A program made the translations under genes and the position numbers. The notes beneath the pieces were generated by a model. It saw nothing but the letters and a program-made list of their open reading frames with translations. It was not told the origin of the DNA and ran no database searches. From Omphiscola glabra (Eukaryota; Mollusca; Gastropoda; Lymnaeidae), in the NCBI GenBank assembly GCA_964017045.1, contig OZ024808.1, positions 19,833,284 to 19,897,283 on the forward strand: DNA of 64,000 nt, written 5' to 3'. Of the stretch, positions 23,045 through 34,904 are shown piece by piece. The first letter of the stretch is position 1. Every line of letters begins with the position of its first letter.

Positions 23045-23560
23045 TACCCCCACCTACCCTGTACCTACCTCCAACCTACTCCCCAAACTACTCCACAACC
23101 TTCACTTGCCCACCCCACCTACCCCCAATCTACCTCACATACTCCTCCCAAAACACCCCCCCCCCCACCAAATAATTACCGCCAACCTACCACACCCACC
23201 AACAACCTACTCCCACCTAACCCACAACCTACTCCCACCTAACGCCCAACCTACTATCAACCTACTCCCACCTAACTCCAACCTACCAACAACCTACTCC
23301 CACCTAGCACCCAACCTACCAACAACCTACTCCCACCTAACCCCCAACCTACCAACAACCTACTCCCACCTAAACCTCAACCTACCAACGACCTACTCCC
23401 ACCTAACCCTCAACCTACCAACAACCTACTCCCACCTAATTTCCAAACTACCAACGACCTACTCCCACCTAACCCTCAACCTACCAACGACCTACTCCCA
23501 CCTAACCCCCCAACCCACAAACAACCTACTCCCACTCTAACCCCCAACCTACCAACACTT
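23045..23560. repeat. Minisatellite, about 34-bp unit, C/A-rich
   Basis: About twelve degenerate copies of CCCACCTAACCCTCAACCTA followed by CCAACAACCTACT. Strong strand asymmetry: almost no G on the plus strand. Confidence 0.9.
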
Positions 23561-23764
23561 TTCTCATACTTATACTTACTTGTCACTACAAAGTACCGAG
23601 CTATTCGCCACAACGCAAGGAGCAACGCTGGCTGAATTAGCCGGTGGTGTTAAGGAGCTGTTATTTGTCTAAAACAAACCATTTACGGCCCGTGCTCCTC
23701 TTACATTCTCTTTCTTTTAGAAGAATCGTCTGATCTCCGACCCCAAAGACTTCTTCCATCATTT

Positions 23765-23988
23765 CGGCCGTCTTGATACTTTGGCCGTCTTGATACTTTG
23801 GCCATCTTGATACTTTGGCCATCTTGATACTTTGACCATCTCAATACTTTGGCCATCTCGATACTTTGACCATCTTGATACTTTGGCCGTCTTGATACTT
23901 TGGCCGTCTTGAAACTTTGGCCGTCTTGATACTTTGGACATCTTGATACTTTGGCCATCTCGATACTTTGGCCATCTTGATACTTTGG
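23765..23988. repeat. Minisatellite, 17-bp unit GGCCATCTTGATACTTT
   Basis: About thirteen copies with GTC/ATC and TTG/TCG variants. The Lys-Val-Ser-Arg repeat frame on the minus strand is an artefact. Confidence 0.9.
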
Positions 23989-25010
23989 CGTGTGTGCTTT
24001 GTGGTGCAAACACCAAGAGAGAGTGCGTCTTATCTTACTCTCAACTCTTAAATATAACAGGACTAGTCAGCAATGACGTCAAAGTGGCAGTCAGCCCGGT
24101 GGTCTCTGGCGGGTTGTGTCTTTTAAGATTTATCCCCCCTACCACGATACCATCTCTGTATTTATACTCTCCGTGTGAAGTTGGCTTTGCCTGACAATAC
24201 TGCAGGATTACTCCCCTTGCATTATCATTAAAGAAAAAAAAAACACAAACCGGACAGATAAAAGAAACTATTCCATGAAAATGCAATTCTGCTCAGAATA
24301 TTATAAACAACAGCATTATAACAATCAAAGTTTAACAACCATTTTTAAATAAAACTAATTTGGTCTACCATATGTAAAAAAAAAAACGTCAGTACATAAA
24401 TACTTCTCATGTCGTATTTCTAGAGATATGACCACGACTGCTAATCCCTTTGTCTAAAGTACAAAAATCGGCCTAATTTTATTATGTGCCCTTCCAAAGG
24501 CTGAGAAAATCATTGAAGTTTTCCTAATGGCTATAAGTCAATTTTTATCAAGAAAATTTATAGATATGTTAAACATTATTTTAGGAGTGCGTAGCAGAAA
24601 TTAAGGCATTACTCCATAGCATATTTTCATACACAATAAACACAACCATCCTCACACGGAGTCGTCACGTGGCCCCTGCAGCTCATCGGGGTTGAAATGG
24701 TTTGGATTATTTAAAGGGGTCAAAGGTTGTGATTAAGAAATTTAATCGAAACTATTAACTTTGAATGCTGGGGGGCACGAAACTCAAAAGGTGGCACAAG
24801 GGTCTTTAAAAATATCACGGGGGTGGCTCAATAATCCACACAGTTCAAGTATCGACCGTAATGATTGATCTCCTCTATAATCGTAATCTTCTTATTGATA
24901 TTTTAACATACACTCCTCCCAGTATCCTTTTATGTTTTGGGTTTGGTTATATAATCGCCACCCCCCTTTTTCAATGAATCGAAACTTACTTTTTTCATTT
25001 ATATCTACAG
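23989..25010. other. Probable intron upstream of the coiled-coil exon
   Basis: No coding segment recognised. It ends in a 3' splice-site-like sequence, TTTTTCATTTATATCTACAG (24991-25010), directly before the long open frame. Earlier exons of that gene were not found in the window. Confidence 0.45.
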
Positions 25011-26273
25011 AGCACACATTCTCACATGACAGAAGACCAGCTCCGGAAACAAAACTCGGACACCCTGGAGGCGATGACACGACTCCAGGCGTTGGCCGTC
25101 GAGCAGAAAGTGCAGGCCAACCTCGCGATGACGTCACTGCGCACCAAGCTCCGGCGCAGGGACAACGAGCTGAAACTGATCAAGTCCCAAAACGAGCAGC
25201 AGATGCTGTCCGTGCTGTCCAGGCTGCTATTCCTCGAGGGCCACATGCAGAAAGAGCACAAAGAGATCGTCGAGATTCTCCAAGACAAGGACGACGTCAT
25301 TCGGCGCCAGAAGGCCGCCATCGAGGACCTGACTCAGAAAAACGAGCGCCTCCTGCAGAGGTTGAGAGAAACACACGGTTACGCCGGAGACAACGGACTC
25401 ACAAAGCCTGAGAATGTAATCGTTAATCAAACGGAAAGCATCTCCATACAGGACCACGGAAATAAAGTCATCCTCCGCGGGAACAAGTTGAAAAACGGGG
25501 AGAAAATTCCCGGCAAGGTGCGATTTAGCGCCATGAAAGAGCGCCTGAAGCGGCACAAGAGCAGTCTTGAGCTGTACCAGTCGGAACCCCTGGAAACATT
25601 GGTCGAGGGCGGCATACGATACGGCAGTCAGGAAAGTCTAGTCACCCAAAACGGCCGCCCTAAAGATTTCGACCGCAAAGAGAGGTGCAGGAGCCTGATG
25701 GATTACCCGTTCGGCCTGAGGGACGTCTACGAGCACCACAACGAGAGCCCCGACAGCTGCTTCGGGGAAGAGTTCAACTCCCCCGACGTCTCGCACACGG
25801 ACTCGGTCAGCTCCTCGACGTCTTCTTTGGTCAACATCGGCGAGAGGAACGGAAGCGGCGGTAGCGTCGTGGGGAGGCTAGGGAATAGGCCGATGATGTC
25901 CTACGGTTTTAACGAACTCTCTAAATCCCGGTCGGTGCCCCACGCCCTGCCCACCGTGTCCGAGAACGACACGGGCAGCACGAACTTTAAAGAGCGCCCC
26001 CTGTCTCTGCCCAGCGTGGAGCTGCTGGCCAAAAACTTAGCCCCGAGCAGCGCTGGGGACAGCACATCGACCAAGAGCTCCAAGACGAGCCTACCTCCCC
26101 CTAGCCCGACCAACTCGTCGCCGCCTTCGGAGTCCAGCGCTTTCAAGTCCTTCAAGAACGTGTTCAAGAGGCGCGGCAGCAAGAAAAAGAAATCTGGGAC
26201 GGGCATTGCTGATGGACAGGACTCCAACACAGAGACACTTAAACAGCACTTTAAAAAATATAATCTTTCCTAA
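25011..26273 (+). CDS. 3'-terminal exon of a coiled-coil, Ser-rich protein (unknown)
   Basis: A long open frame with GC-rich codons, unlike its surroundings. It starts directly after a splice-acceptor-like CTACAG, and the five codons before the first ATG (25026) are in frame, so it is probably an internal-to-terminal exon rather than a complete gene. Residues about 5-120 are strongly charged with heptad-like hydrophobic spacing (SLRTKLRRRDNELKLIKSQN; LQDKDDVIRRQKAAIEDLTQ), consistent with a parallel coiled coil. A basic patch follows (VRFSAMKERLKRHKSSLELY, about 170-190), then a Ser/Asp-rich low-complexity region with short conserved-looking blocks. A Pro/Ser stretch and a basic tail come last (FKNVFKRRGSKKKKSG). 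The composition suggests a cytoskeletal or scaffold protein, but I recognise no named family. The TAA stop is at 26271-26273, and candidate polyadenylation signals occur near 27044 and 27225 and further on. Confidence 0.75.
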   Translation, partial: STHSHMTEDQLRKQNSDTLEAMTRLQALAVEQKVQANLAMTSLRTKLRRRDNELKLIKSQNEQQMLSVLSRLLFLEGHMQKEHKEIVEILQDKDDVIRRQKAAIEDLTQKNERLLQRLRETHGYAGDNGLTKPENVIVNQTESISIQDHGNKVILRGNKLKNGEKIPGKVRFSAMKERLKRHKSSLELYQSEPLETLVEGGIRYGSQESLVTQNGRPKDFDRKERCRSLMDYPFGLRDVYEHHNESPDSCFGEEFNSPDVSHTDSVSSSTSSLVNIGERNGSGGSVVGRLGNRPMMSYGFNELSKSRSVPHALPTVSENDTGSTNFKERPLSLPSVELLAKNLAPSSAGDSTSTKSSKTSLPPPSPTNSSPPSESSAFKSFKNVFKRRGSKKKKSGTGIADGQDSNTETLKQHFKKYNLS

Positions 26274-29200
26274 GAAGAAGGGAATAATATTTGACAATAT
26301 GTTTTCAAATGTTTTTATTTTTTAAATGTATAAATTTTCCATTATTAATTAAATGCTCGCTCTACAAACTCTTTACTGCAGCGAGGGGAAATAACTTAAA
26401 ATTTGAAAGGTAATCAAGCCTGATGTTAGCCTTGAATGCGCTTACCTCCCTGTTCAAGGAAATGAATACGGGCAACAATTAAAATCGTTGTATTGAACGA
26501 TTGATAATTTTATTTTTCCTATCATTCCAAATATATTTTAGTCGAAAAATACCTTTGTATTTATTATAAAAAAAACCACTAAATTTTATTTAACGATGGA
26601 GTCAAGTACAGTTATGCATTTATTTTAAAACTACAGCCATTTTTAAATCAATGATTGTTGACTTGCAACACAAGCAGCTGATTTCCGATAACATGGAGAA
26701 TAATCAAAATAGCAAAGTAATTTATGTAAGGGACATAAAAAGAACCACTGAGTCACCCCCCCCCCCCACTGTTTCCTAGGATGCCATCCAATCTAATCTC
26801 TCAAGACTCATTTCTAACTTTTTTGAAAACACAACTTTTTAAAATCTAAATTTTTTTTTAAATCAAGTTTTTTCATGTTGATATCAATGTTGTCAGGATA
26901 ATCTAATGTTAACCGTTACCAGATTCAGACATTCCCTGGCACTGAAATGTTGAGCATTTAATCTTTTGTAACTTGCTTTCACTTAGGACGTCTAGAAGTA
27001 AAATTGGTAGTTTTTTTTGCCCGATGGCAAAAAATCATTTGAAATAAATAAATAATTGACTTATGCAAATGAAAATCATAAGCAGGATTTTCAAAATATT
27101 AATGCATTTTAACCAAATTTAAATGTTTTGTTTTTTAAAATATTTCTTCTTTTTAGTTTATTTAATGTTACCATTTTAAAAAAAAAACTTCTTGCTAAGA
27201 AAGCTTTTAACAAATTTTTGAACAAATAAAAAAAAAAAAACTAACATAAAGGCAAATAGCCTATCATTAGTTCAAATGTAATAACAAATATTTATGAAAT
27301 AGCTACCTAAAAAAACCTTGACAAGGAATTTTAAAATAGATTTTTTAATGATGCATTTAAATGTTTAATTAAAACCTCTTGGAAATATTTTTTTTTTTGT
27401 TGGTTACATGTGAAGAAACGTATTCTCTTTGGATTTCATTATTTCCACATAATCCAATAATATATTAAATCTGAATGCTTTAAAAAATGCTTTGATAATT
27501 TTTTTTTTAAGCAGATTGCCCATAACTAAACTTTGTTACACTACGCTTACTGCCACCTTAATAGCTTCAAACAAGAGTTACTGACATACAAAAATATCAG
27601 TGTATGGATGCATGCAGAGTTATCTGGTACATGTTAGAAGAATCAAAACCAAAGTTCAAATGTTTCAGGTTATTCCCAGCTGGTGGTTTGTTAAAATTTA
27701 TCTTTAATGTTGTACCTTTTGGTTCTTAAACAAAACAAAACAAAACCAACATAGGAGGCTGCTCCTTTATTACCCACGTTTTCACTCTTGTCAGCTGTAA
27801 GCATTGATATTTTGATATTGTCTACATCCTTATACAAGTGACTGCACAGTTTATTTTTTTTAAAATCTCAAACATTATTCCGTTTGTCTCAAAATTTTGC
27901 TTTTAAATGTGAGGATTGGATTGAAAACCAAATGTAAGACATCGATGAAATGTTCATAACACAGGTGATCATTTCATAAAAGAAAATTTTAAAACTTCAT
28001 TTTACATTTTCTTTAACTCTATGCACTCTTAGGAATGTTTGCCTTTTTATTAAACTCTTAAATTGCTTAATTATATTGTAAAATTTTGCTATGGATTATG
28101 CACCTTTTCACCGTCGGCCATGGCTAGAAATTATTTATTGTAACTTTATGAAGAAATAATATTCAAACATAACACAACAATATCATTAAAACTTAAAGTG
28201 AATTTTCACTCTTAGACTTTGGTGATAAATGATACAGTTTTTCATTATTTTAGCAAAACAAATTACAGTTCTTTTTTTTTGTACATGTGACCAAAATTTT
28301 ATATTTATTCTGAAGAAGATTAAAAACAAAAATATATATCTATGATAAATTGTGATGCATCAAACAAAGGTAATTTTATGATAAAAGATGTCAAAATTCT
28401 CTTATTGAAGTTGTCTCTCTTGCTATTCCAGAGTTTAAATTTCATTCATATCATCATCCCAGGAATCAAGTCTTGTTGCCTAATCATAGAAATTTTCTAA
28501 AACTTGAAAATCAAATAATAGTTCCAAATATAAACATTACATTTTTTAACAATGAGAAACGTGCAAATAAAGAATTGGACAAAAATAAGGAGGTGTTAGG
28601 TCAAAGATTTTTTATAACAATTTATGTATAGTAACAGCTGTTGTTTAAGTTTGAAATAATTTTTTTTTTTGGGGTTCTACTTATTAGTTGTAGCTATAAG
28701 TTCAAAACATGAATACAGGAAATAATCTGTATAGTGAGGGATTAAGTTGAGTTGAAATCTGTAGATTAATTACAGAACATGCCTAAAGGTATTTTGCAAT
28801 ACATTTTCAAGATTTATAACTTAACAGACACCGTAATGGTAATGAGAGCATTAAAGATAGGAGCCAGAATGATCAAATAATTGATCCATTCTTTGATCAT
28901 GGGCCCTCAAAATATAGAAGAAGAAGATAAAAGGCATAGGTTATCAAAAATTTACTTACCCTGGAACAAATCTTTCAAAAGTAATTAAATTATTAATTGC
29001 TATTATCATATAAAATTTATGATACACTTTTTATTGCATAAAAATTAGTTTTGAATCTGCTTAAATTGCAAGATTTCCATGTGAAGATTATAAAAAAAAA
29101 AATATTCTTGTAGTTACCCTCTGCTGCTCCATCAAGTGCCATAAGTTTTGTGTGCTGTGCTGTGCCTGCCTTTGAAACTGTAATAGAGTTGTGTGCTGTG

Positions 29201-30319
29201 TGGTGACTGTAGTGTGACCTCAGGCAAAAGTTCTGCCTAATAAAAAAAAAAAACCTGTACAAACTAGGTGACACAATTCATAGTGCAGATTAGCACAAAG
29301 ATGAATTTTAGCTTAAATTACTAAAGTACTCTTGTATGTTAAAAATGTAAGTACAATTAATTGGAAAAAAATCTGTTTTCATGAATTTATTGTAAGGACA
29401 TATTGCCTCAAAATTCACATTAAGGAAGATATTATATGAAGATTGTTGATACAGCAATACTGAATTATATTTCTGAGAGATTTTGTATAGGATATCAAAT
29501 TAAGAAAGGAGAATACATCAGCTAAATAATAACAAGTTTGAATGGATTTTTATGCAAAATCTATATTGTCTCCCTTGAAAACAAAAAAAAAAAAAAACAA
29601 AAAAAAAATTTTTTTTTTCACTACTTAACACCTTATAAGTTAGAGTAGATCTCATTTCGAAATTGTTTGGAGTTTCAACATTATCTTATTTGCCAATTAC
29701 TGAGACGGAATAAATGACACAAGAAAGAAGTGTGGTTCCGATGGTGGGTTGGGGTAAAAAAATGAATTTATAAGTATAATAGAAACCAAAAAAACACTTT
29801 TCAGCACCATTTAAATTACAAAAGTCCTGCATACACCCTACCATAAGTCTCTATACGAAGGAAATAAAACTTTTTTTTCTTTTCTTCTTTTTTTAACAGT
29901 AGAAGTTAAATTAATATTTTTTTCCACTGATGAATGAGCTACAAATGAGGACATGGAATTTGAAAGTGTGACATGAAAAATAATAGTTATGTAACTTCCC
30001 TTTATAACGGAATCGAGGAAAATGAAATCCTCATTATTATTTAACAGTTTGGAATAAATATGTCATTGTTAAAAAATGTAAAATAACTATAAATGTTTTT
30101 ATTGTTGATGTTAAATTTCCTTTCAGCTGCTTTTGTATACATAATGTATGGTGCATAAAAATAAACATTATAAAAAAAATCAAGTCTGTATCAAGTGTGA
30201 AACAAGACAAAATCCCCAATGACAAAATGCAGCATAGGAGCTCAACACAACAGGATAGGCGAGAACATTCAATTAAAGTTAAAATTTACTTTTTTAGAAT
30301 ATGGGCTTTCGGAGTAAGT
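26274..30319 (+). other. Long AT-rich 3' UTR or spacer
   Basis: About 4 kb with many A/T homopolymers, multiple AATAAA motifs (for example near 27044 and 27225, and near 30158) and no array or transposon. The contrast with the array-dense 25 kb upstream suggests a transcribed 3' UTR under some constraint, but nothing proves transcription. No ORF in it is convincing. Confidence 0.4.
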
Positions 30320-30558
30320 TGTGTATGTGACATTGACTGTGGGCGTAACAAGTGGCTGTGGGTGTTGCAAGTGACTGTGGGTGTGGCAAGTGACTGTGGG
30401 TGTGTCAAGTGACTGTGGGTGTGGCAACGAACCTGGATTCAAACCGCTAGACTAACCCCCTGCCAATCAATTTTATGAAACGTATTTTGGGGTCAGTTTT
30501 GCACATGGAATCACCCCATGATCCATAATATCCCTGTTTATCATTACACTGATTCCAC
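30320..30558. mobile_element. Minisatellite-bearing dispersed element, copy 2
   Basis: Five units of the 19-bp repeat (CTGTGGGTGTGGCAAGTGA type) followed by a unique tail. The tail contains TGGATTCAAACCGCTAGACT and CACCCCATGATCCATAATAT and ends at GATTCCAC (30558). This is the same structure and right boundary as 7430-7927, with about a quarter of the repeat units. Confidence 0.6.
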
Positions 30559-31226
30559 TAACTGAAGTATAGCGTTTATTCTAATTTGAGTATTTTTAAT
30601 GAAACAGTAACACTATTGCATCATAAATCAGCTTTGTTATGGCGTAATGAGCAATGTTGAGCATGTTTTTTGTTACAATGTCTGTGGCCTTGCTTGTGGG
30701 CAAATCCTGCCATTTAAAATGTTTCCAAATACCACATTTTTTAAATCATTGACATTATGAAATAATTCACCACTGAACATTTTAGTTTTTTCCACTTTTA
30801 AGAAAATTTCTTCATCAAATGTTTTGTTTTTGGAACCATTTTGATTTGTTTTTTTTCCTGTTTTATAATGTATCTTGTAAGCAATGTCTATCAAACTTTA
30901 TGATTTATTATTTGTTTTACCCTTGTTCAAAATGTAATATTGTGTGTTCATTTTTTCTTCCTTTACTCTCATTAAACATGATTGTAACTCTGTTTGATTT
31001 TATTCTTTGTCTCATCTTATCGTAGTGTGCCTTTAAATATCCGATTGTTCAAAACGATATTTTAATTGATGTCAATTGAAGTAGTGTAGTATATAGTACC
31101 TCCTATTCTTGACTGTGCTTGGAGCAGTCGCTAACAACGAAGCATCGCTTCATTGAGGAAAATTAAAGCTCCACTCGCACGGATCTCATCTGTCGTAGCA
31201 AAACTCTATATCACATGAGCCCGTTA
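30559..31226. other. Non-coding stretch
   Basis: AT-rich. No gene recognised. Confidence 0.4.
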
Positions 31227-31690
31227 TACAAGGGGCTGGGAATCCAAGTCACAAGGGGCTGGGATTCCAAGCGATAAGGGGCTGGGAATCCAAGTCACAA
31301 GGGGCTGGGAATCCAAGCGATAAGGGGCTGGGAATCCAAGTCACAAGGGGCTGGAAATCCAAGCGATAAGGGGCTGGGAATCCAAGTCACAAGGGGCTGG
31401 AAATCCAAGCGATAAGGGGCTGGGAATCCAAGCCACAAGGGGCTGGAAATCCAAGCGATAAGGGGCTGGAAATCCAAGCGACAATGGGCTGGGAATCCAA
31501 GCGATAAGGGGCTGGGAATCCAAGTCACAAGGGACTGGAAATCCAAGCGACAAGGGGCTGGAAATCCAAGCGACAAGGGGCTGGAAATCCAAGCGACAAG
31601 GGGCTGGAAATCCAAGCGACAAGGGGCTGGAAATCCAAGCGACATAGGGCTGGCAATCCAAGCGACAAGGGGCTGGGAATCCAAGCGACA
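31227..31690. repeat. G-rich minisatellite, 23-bp unit
   Basis: Twenty copies of GGGGCTGGGAATCCAAGCGA plus TAA, with (G/A)AAT and CGA(C/T)AA or TCACAA variants. Each pair of units brings four G-tracts, so G-quadruplex formation is possible. The array lies about 550 bp upstream of receptor R1. Confidence 0.92.
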
Positions 31691-32235
31691 ACTTAACACT
31701 TTTAAATTTTGTAAGGTGATCGTGATATCTGGCAATGAGCCGCTCTAATGTTAAGAACTGGTTTGTTTGGTCGCGCTAAACATCGCCGGTGACTGGCCAC
31801 TGGCTGGCGTGTTTGTACAAACCTCCACCCATGTTTAAACGGAGAACCGTGTAAACCTTTTTAGTTTCAGCTCATCTTGAAAATATGAATTCGCTAATGG
31901 ACTCAAATTATCCTAACGCATTATATTTAAACTCACTCAGACTTTGTGTCTGATAAACGTTTGCCTCCCAGGTCTCAAAACGTTTTATCAGCTTTGGACA
32001 TAATCGAGAGACGTATTTCCGCCCATTATCAAAGAGAAAACATTGCCTAAATTGACAAGTCAGACACAATCTGCAAATTGTATTGAACTGTGAGACTAAT
32101 AGTCTTAAAATTGCTTTTCGCCTCAGTTACTTTTATTGATATTATTAAAAAATAACTCAATCTAAATATAATATTTCACATATAGGTCTGTATCTTGTGT
32201 GTTTGTGAAATCAATTCGACTCGTTGAATAGCAAC
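31691..32235 (+). other. Upstream region of receptor R1
   Basis: No coding sequence. Contains a possible 3' splice site (TTTCACATATAG, ending about 32184) ahead of the R1 start codon. No promoter motif could be assigned. Confidence 0.35.
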
Positions 32236-33650
32236 ATGAATTCTTCTCAGTGCAGTTTCATCTACTTTTCATACCGTGTTCACTATGAGAGTATATTCTC
32301 ACAGACCGATTACGCCGTGGTGTTGATGACCGTGTTTCTTGGAATGATAGCTGCTGCCTCACTGTTCACGAACTTCGCCTTCGTCGTGGCTATGCTCTTC
32401 AGGCGCCAGTTCGCAACCACAAAAAGCAGAAAGAGAAGTTTTATAACCTCTTACGGTATACCACAGCTTTTGATGACATCTCTGGCAGCCTGCGATTTCT
32501 TATGTCGTCTTTTCGTCATGCCTCTCGGATTGATAGAGTTCAAGGAGAACGGGCGTTGAATTTACAGCCCGTCTCTGTGCACCGCACGTGTGTATGTGAC
32601 ATACTGGTGGGCGATTTCTGCAGTCTGGCACGTCAACTGCATGGCGATCGACAGATATATTGCCATATGTAAGCCGTTTTTGTACAGGCGTCTGACTAAA
32701 AAGACTGGGTATGTCATGGTTGCTGTGTCATGGGCAGTTCCTGCCCTTCTCAACGTCTGGCCGTTTTCTGAAATGATAGGAGGTTCGGACGATGACCTGC
32801 GGCGAGTGTGGAACTGCACGGGGGGAAAATGCACTCAGAAATTAAGACACATTTATTTTATTGTTATTATTGTTTTAGCATTTGGCGTTCCTTTCTTTTG
32901 TTCCTACATTGTGTACATCTTTATTCTAAGAAATGTCATCACACTTAACAAAAATCGTTCGAAGCTTACAGCAGAGAGTAAGACCTGTGGTGTTCATGAA
33001 ATGGAAAGAACATCCCACACGAGAGAGAATAAACATGTTCAAAATGGAGAAGCTCTAAACTCTAGTGTCGGTCCTGTAATTGTATATAATGGCACTTTTT
33101 TAATTTTAATTTTATGCGACAGTTCACAAAATAATTGCTCTGTAACTCAAAATGATCAAAACCTGGAACTAGACAAGACACCGAGAAATGCTGATTTAAC
33201 CGAAGGAGATTGCGTTTTGACACACGACAAATTCACCAGTTCTGGCGCAGACACCATCGGGACCAGTCGTTCGACTGCAGTTGGGAAAACATCTATAATA
33301 ATTCCCTATAATCATGCCTACACCACTGCAAGACTCACCGCTACATCAACTTCTTCAGTTCAATGCAATTTCACAAATCTACAATCTGTATCCATGCAAG
33401 GCGTCTTCGATCAGAAGATAGCGAAACCGCTACCGAGACGCAGAAACCTGAAAGCTTATAAGACGGTCGGGAGCATCGTGCTGTGTTTTACCATCTGCTG
33501 GTGTCCTTGTTGGAGTTTCTTTGGTGTATTTTTTAAACTAAGGGACAGCCTTTCCTCTACTGCTGAAACAGGTCTGTTAGATGTGCGGTGAAAAATTTAC
33601 TGAAAACAATCCAAGCGAAACTTACCAACAAAGTTTGATTCGAGTTCAGA
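32236..33650 (+). pseudogene. Receptor R1: class A GPCR pseudogene (nonsense in ECL1, TM7 lost)
   Basis: Starts at ATG 32236 (MNSSQCSFIYFSYRVHYESI), matching the N-terminus style of R2 and R4. TM1 and TM2 are intact up to LIEFKENGR. Then TGA at 32557-32559 stands exactly where R2, R5, R6, R7 and R8 have the conserved ECL1 Trp or its flank (NG-x-W). After it the same frame continues through TM3 (HVNCMAIDRYIAICKP), TM4, the ECL2 cysteines, TM5 and a long ICL3 to TM6 (CFTICWCPCWSFFGVF). After ECL3 (RDSLSS) the sequence jumps to the DNA that in relatives encodes NPLLY, removing most of TM7. A further 5-base loss shifts the frame, so the annotated frame ends at 33591. Helix-8-like sequence (SVRCAVKNLLKT) remains in another frame to about 33650. 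AATAAA at 33906. Non-functional as a receptor. Confidence 0.88.
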
Positions 33651-34186
33651 CGCTAAGGTCCATTCGCTAATGAAATATGCTGTCTAGCATTGACGAATTT
33701 CACAGTAACTGCAGCTACCTTATGTATGCTGTTCCTTAGTTATAGCATTGTCTTCCTAAATACTACCTGTGCTGCGACTCCAACTTTCTATAGCCCATCT
33801 GCATTCCCTTCTGACAATCGTCTTACCTTCTGATACTGTAAACTCCTTTCCTTGAAGGATAAACTGGAACAAGGAATGTGGAAGCTTGAAATAGCAAGAC
33901 AGGACAATAAAAGAAGAAGATTTCTGTTAAAAGCATTCCTCAGCAGACGGGAGAAATAAAGGAAAACAAAAAGAAGACAAACAAAAAAAAGAAAATAGTT
34001 AATAATCTTAAGCGTTCTCCTTCTCTTATATATATATTTTGCTTCTTAGCGCGTCTTGCATCAAAAACCAAAACACCTCAATTTCACATGTCTTGTATTA
34101 ATAGTACTGAGTGGTAAAAAAGAGGCACTTCCTTAGGGGGAAGCGACTATTATTCGGTATTGTTATTGTTCATGTTCCTTTGTCTC
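33651..34186. other. Spacer between R1 and the 24-bp array
   Basis: No gene. 33690-33860 resembles 42090-42250 downstream of the R3 fragment (CACAGTAACTGCAGCTACCT against CACAGTAACTATAGCTGTCT), so the R1/R3 duplication included 3' flank. Confidence 0.55.
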
Positions 34187-34742
34187 ACTGCGAGCGTCAT
34201 GCATAACGTCTGAACGAGCGTCATGTATAAATTCTGAACGAGCGTGATGTATACGTCTGAACGAGCGTCATGTATAACGTCTGAACGAGCGTCATGTATA
34301 GCGTCTGAACGAGCGTCACGTATAACATCTGAACGAGCGTCATGCATAGCGTCTGAACGAGCGTCATGTATAACATCTGAACGAGCGTCATGTATAACGT
34401 CTGAACGAGCGTCATGTATAGCGTCTGAACGAGCGTCATGCATAGCGTCTGAACGAGCGTCAAGTATAGCGTCTGAACGAGCGTCATGCATAGCGTCTGA
34501 ACGAGCGTCAAGTATAGCGTCTGAACGAGCGTCATGCATAGCGTCTGAACGAGCGTCATGTATAACGTCTGAACGAGCGTCACGTATAACATCTGAACGA
34601 GTGTCTTGTATAGCGTCTGAACAAGCGTCACGTATAACATCTGAACGAGCGTCATGCATAGCGTCTGAACGAGCGTCATGTATAACATCTGAACGAGCGT
34701 CATGCATAGCGTCTGAACGAGCGTCATGCATAGCGTCTGAAC
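34187..34742. repeat. Minisatellite, 24-bp unit
   Basis: About 23 copies of GCGTCTGAACGAGCGTCATG followed by TATA or CATA. The 24-bp length keeps frames open for more than 160 codons on both strands (Asp-Ala-Arg-Ser and Met-Thr-Leu-Val repeats). These are artefacts, not genes. Confidence 0.93.
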
Positions 34743-34904
34743 TCCGGTAAATAGGTTGATTTTTTTCTTTAGGAAGGATTAAAAAAAAATAAAATATCAC
34801 TGTTTTTTTCCCTCCACATTTTGTTCTGGGGCTGCACACCACACAGAACGATAGGCCGTCCTTTCACTTCTGGCATGTGTGCACCTGTGAGTCTTTTCCG
34901 TAGC

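Noticed and set aside
23045..23560. CRISPR-like array of repeats and spacers
   Set aside because: The genome is eukaryotic, and the units are contiguous degenerate tandem repeats without unique spacers.
34150..34842. 230-codon and 168-codon open frames on both strands over the 24-bp array
   Set aside because: The repeat unit is a multiple of three and lacks stops, so frames stay open by construction. Repetitive Asp-Ala-Arg-Ser and Met-Thr-Leu-Val peptides have no flanking coding sequence.
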